From NCBI GenBank assembly GCA_013396655.1, contig WBMV01003373.1:252594-316593 (forward strand): a stretch of 64,000 nucleotides of DNA. The letters are read 5' to 3'. This stretch comes from Campylorhamphus procurvoides. Lineage: Eukaryota > Chordata > Aves > Passeriformes > Dendrocolaptidae. Below the pieces are notes generated by a model that saw only the letters and a list, made by a program, of their open reading frames with translations, did not search any database and was not told the origin of the DNA. Below are positions 63,049 through 64,000 of the stretch, piece by piece (position 1 is the first letter of the stretch; each line of letters begins with the position of its first letter). Position numbers and translations under genes: made by a program.

Positions 63049-64000
63049 TAACCCTTACTTTGTCGTGTGGCAGCCCCGTATCACAAGGGAGGCTGTGCTT
63101 CTTGCAGGAGGTGAAACCTGACTGCTTGCCTGGTCCCTCAGGTAAGCACAGCCCTCCCTCAGCTCCAGGTTCAGCATAGCTAGGCTGCTGGTGGGGGTTA
63201 AGGTAGAGAGGGAGTTTTTAACTACCTCCAGCACACTGAAGCCTTCAGGCAGTACAAGTGAGCACACTGAGAAGGAAGATATTGATATCTGATACTGCAA
63301 GGGAGTACTGCAAGGAATACTGCACAATGCTACTGTGCAACTGTTCCCTCTTTTAAAACAATGCCCAAGGAAACACTTTCACCTTTAAATTATTACATGT
63401 CTTCTGTGTTTGATTATAATAAAGGTATTGTTACAGTGATATAAGTGTTGTTAGGGAAGCACAGTAACATATAGATCAAAATTTGGTTTCAGTTCTGAAG
63501 AATAAAAAGCTAAAGCAAATTATGTATCTGCCACAAAATGGATAAAGAAAATAAATCTTAGTAGACAGAGCAGGTGAAGACAGTGTAGATGGCCATAATC
63601 AAACTAGAGAGATGAGGAAATCTGAGTCCTGTCTGTTGACAAAAAAACGAGGCTAAAGCTGGAAAAAAAAGGTGTGTATATCTAGTGGAATTCATTCAGC
63701 CATGGGGTTTGGGGATTCACTATAGAAAAGGCATGTAATTAATTATGCTTCTCTCCTTGACCTATTTTATATTGGTAAACCACAAGTGCTTATGTTCATG
63801 CTAAGCCTAGAAGTAAAAGTAATGCTGCGTCAGCTTTCAGGGTGTAAAACACTACATTTTTGTTGCCTCCATGCAAGTGTGTCTAATTATCTCCTGAGGT
63901 TGAAGCAAATAGGAAGGTTAAACTGTGATCTGTTCTTATTATTCATTATTCAGAATTTTCTGAATTACAAATGCGTAAGGTTTACACCAAATAAATCTAA

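Larger units (their letters stand above)
54466..64000. other. Non-coding AT-rich sequence, no gene seen
   Basis: No gene could be supported. The most protein-like open frame is minus 58591-58932 (113 codons), but it has no recognisable domain. Around 62690-63330 the sequence is richer in G and C, with a GA microsatellite, short open frames on both strands and no identifiable family. It may be an unrecognised old repeat or LTR piece, but I found no TG...CA ends with a target duplication there. Simple repeats are listed separately. Confidence 0.5.

Noticed and set aside
1..64000. CRISPR array, bacterial operon, riboswitch or phage-like system
   Set aside because: The sequence is vertebrate nuclear DNA with CR1 and ERV elements. 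No regularly spaced direct repeats with unique spacers and no dense coding were seen.

Overview
The window looks like AT-rich nuclear DNA from a bird. No protein-coding gene, rRNA or tRNA can be supported anywhere in it. The avian call rests on two CR1 LINE fragments with the typical 3' half-ORF2 and tail sequence, and on two solo endogenous-retrovirus LTRs. One of those LTRs resembles, from memory, the ERVL-type LTRs common in songbirds and other modern birds. The low repeat density, absence of CpG islands and long stretches of single-copy-looking AT-rich sequence fit an intergenic desert or a very long intron. The longest open frames (about 140 codons) show no domain, no biased composition typical of coding sequence and no flanking splice logic, so I treat them as chance.

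Layout. 1-1.9 kb: unique sequence with an A-rich (CAAAA)n patch. 1.92-2.18 kb: internally deleted CR1 fragment. 2.2-24 kb: unique sequence with short simple repeats, one perfect 13-bp hairpin (10.15 kb) and an enhancer-like stretch around 14 kb. 24.06-24.58 kb: CR1 3' end including its terminal repeat. 24.6-45 kb: unique sequence, an AT-rich patch at 25.2 kb and an enhancer-like homeodomain-site cluster plus a CRE at 30.1-30.5 kb. 45.1 kb: GGAA microsatellite, followed by a 52-base assembly gap at 45494-45545. 49.90-51.23 kb: a 1.3-kb solo LTR with 5-bp target duplication, carrying a 79-81-bp tandem array flanked by a ~100-bp direct duplication. 51.95 kb: G-run cluster. 54.03-54.46 kb: a 432-bp solo LTR with a 6-bp target duplication, reading on the minus strand, with TATA, CCAAT and GC-box motifs. 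The rest, to 64 kb, is unique sequence with simple repeats.

Nothing in the window forms an operon, gene cluster or multi-component system. The most informative structures are the two intact solo LTRs, the repeat architecture inside the larger one, and two perfect short hairpins. All calls are by eye; similarity to CR1 and ERV families is from memory of consensus features and was not searched.
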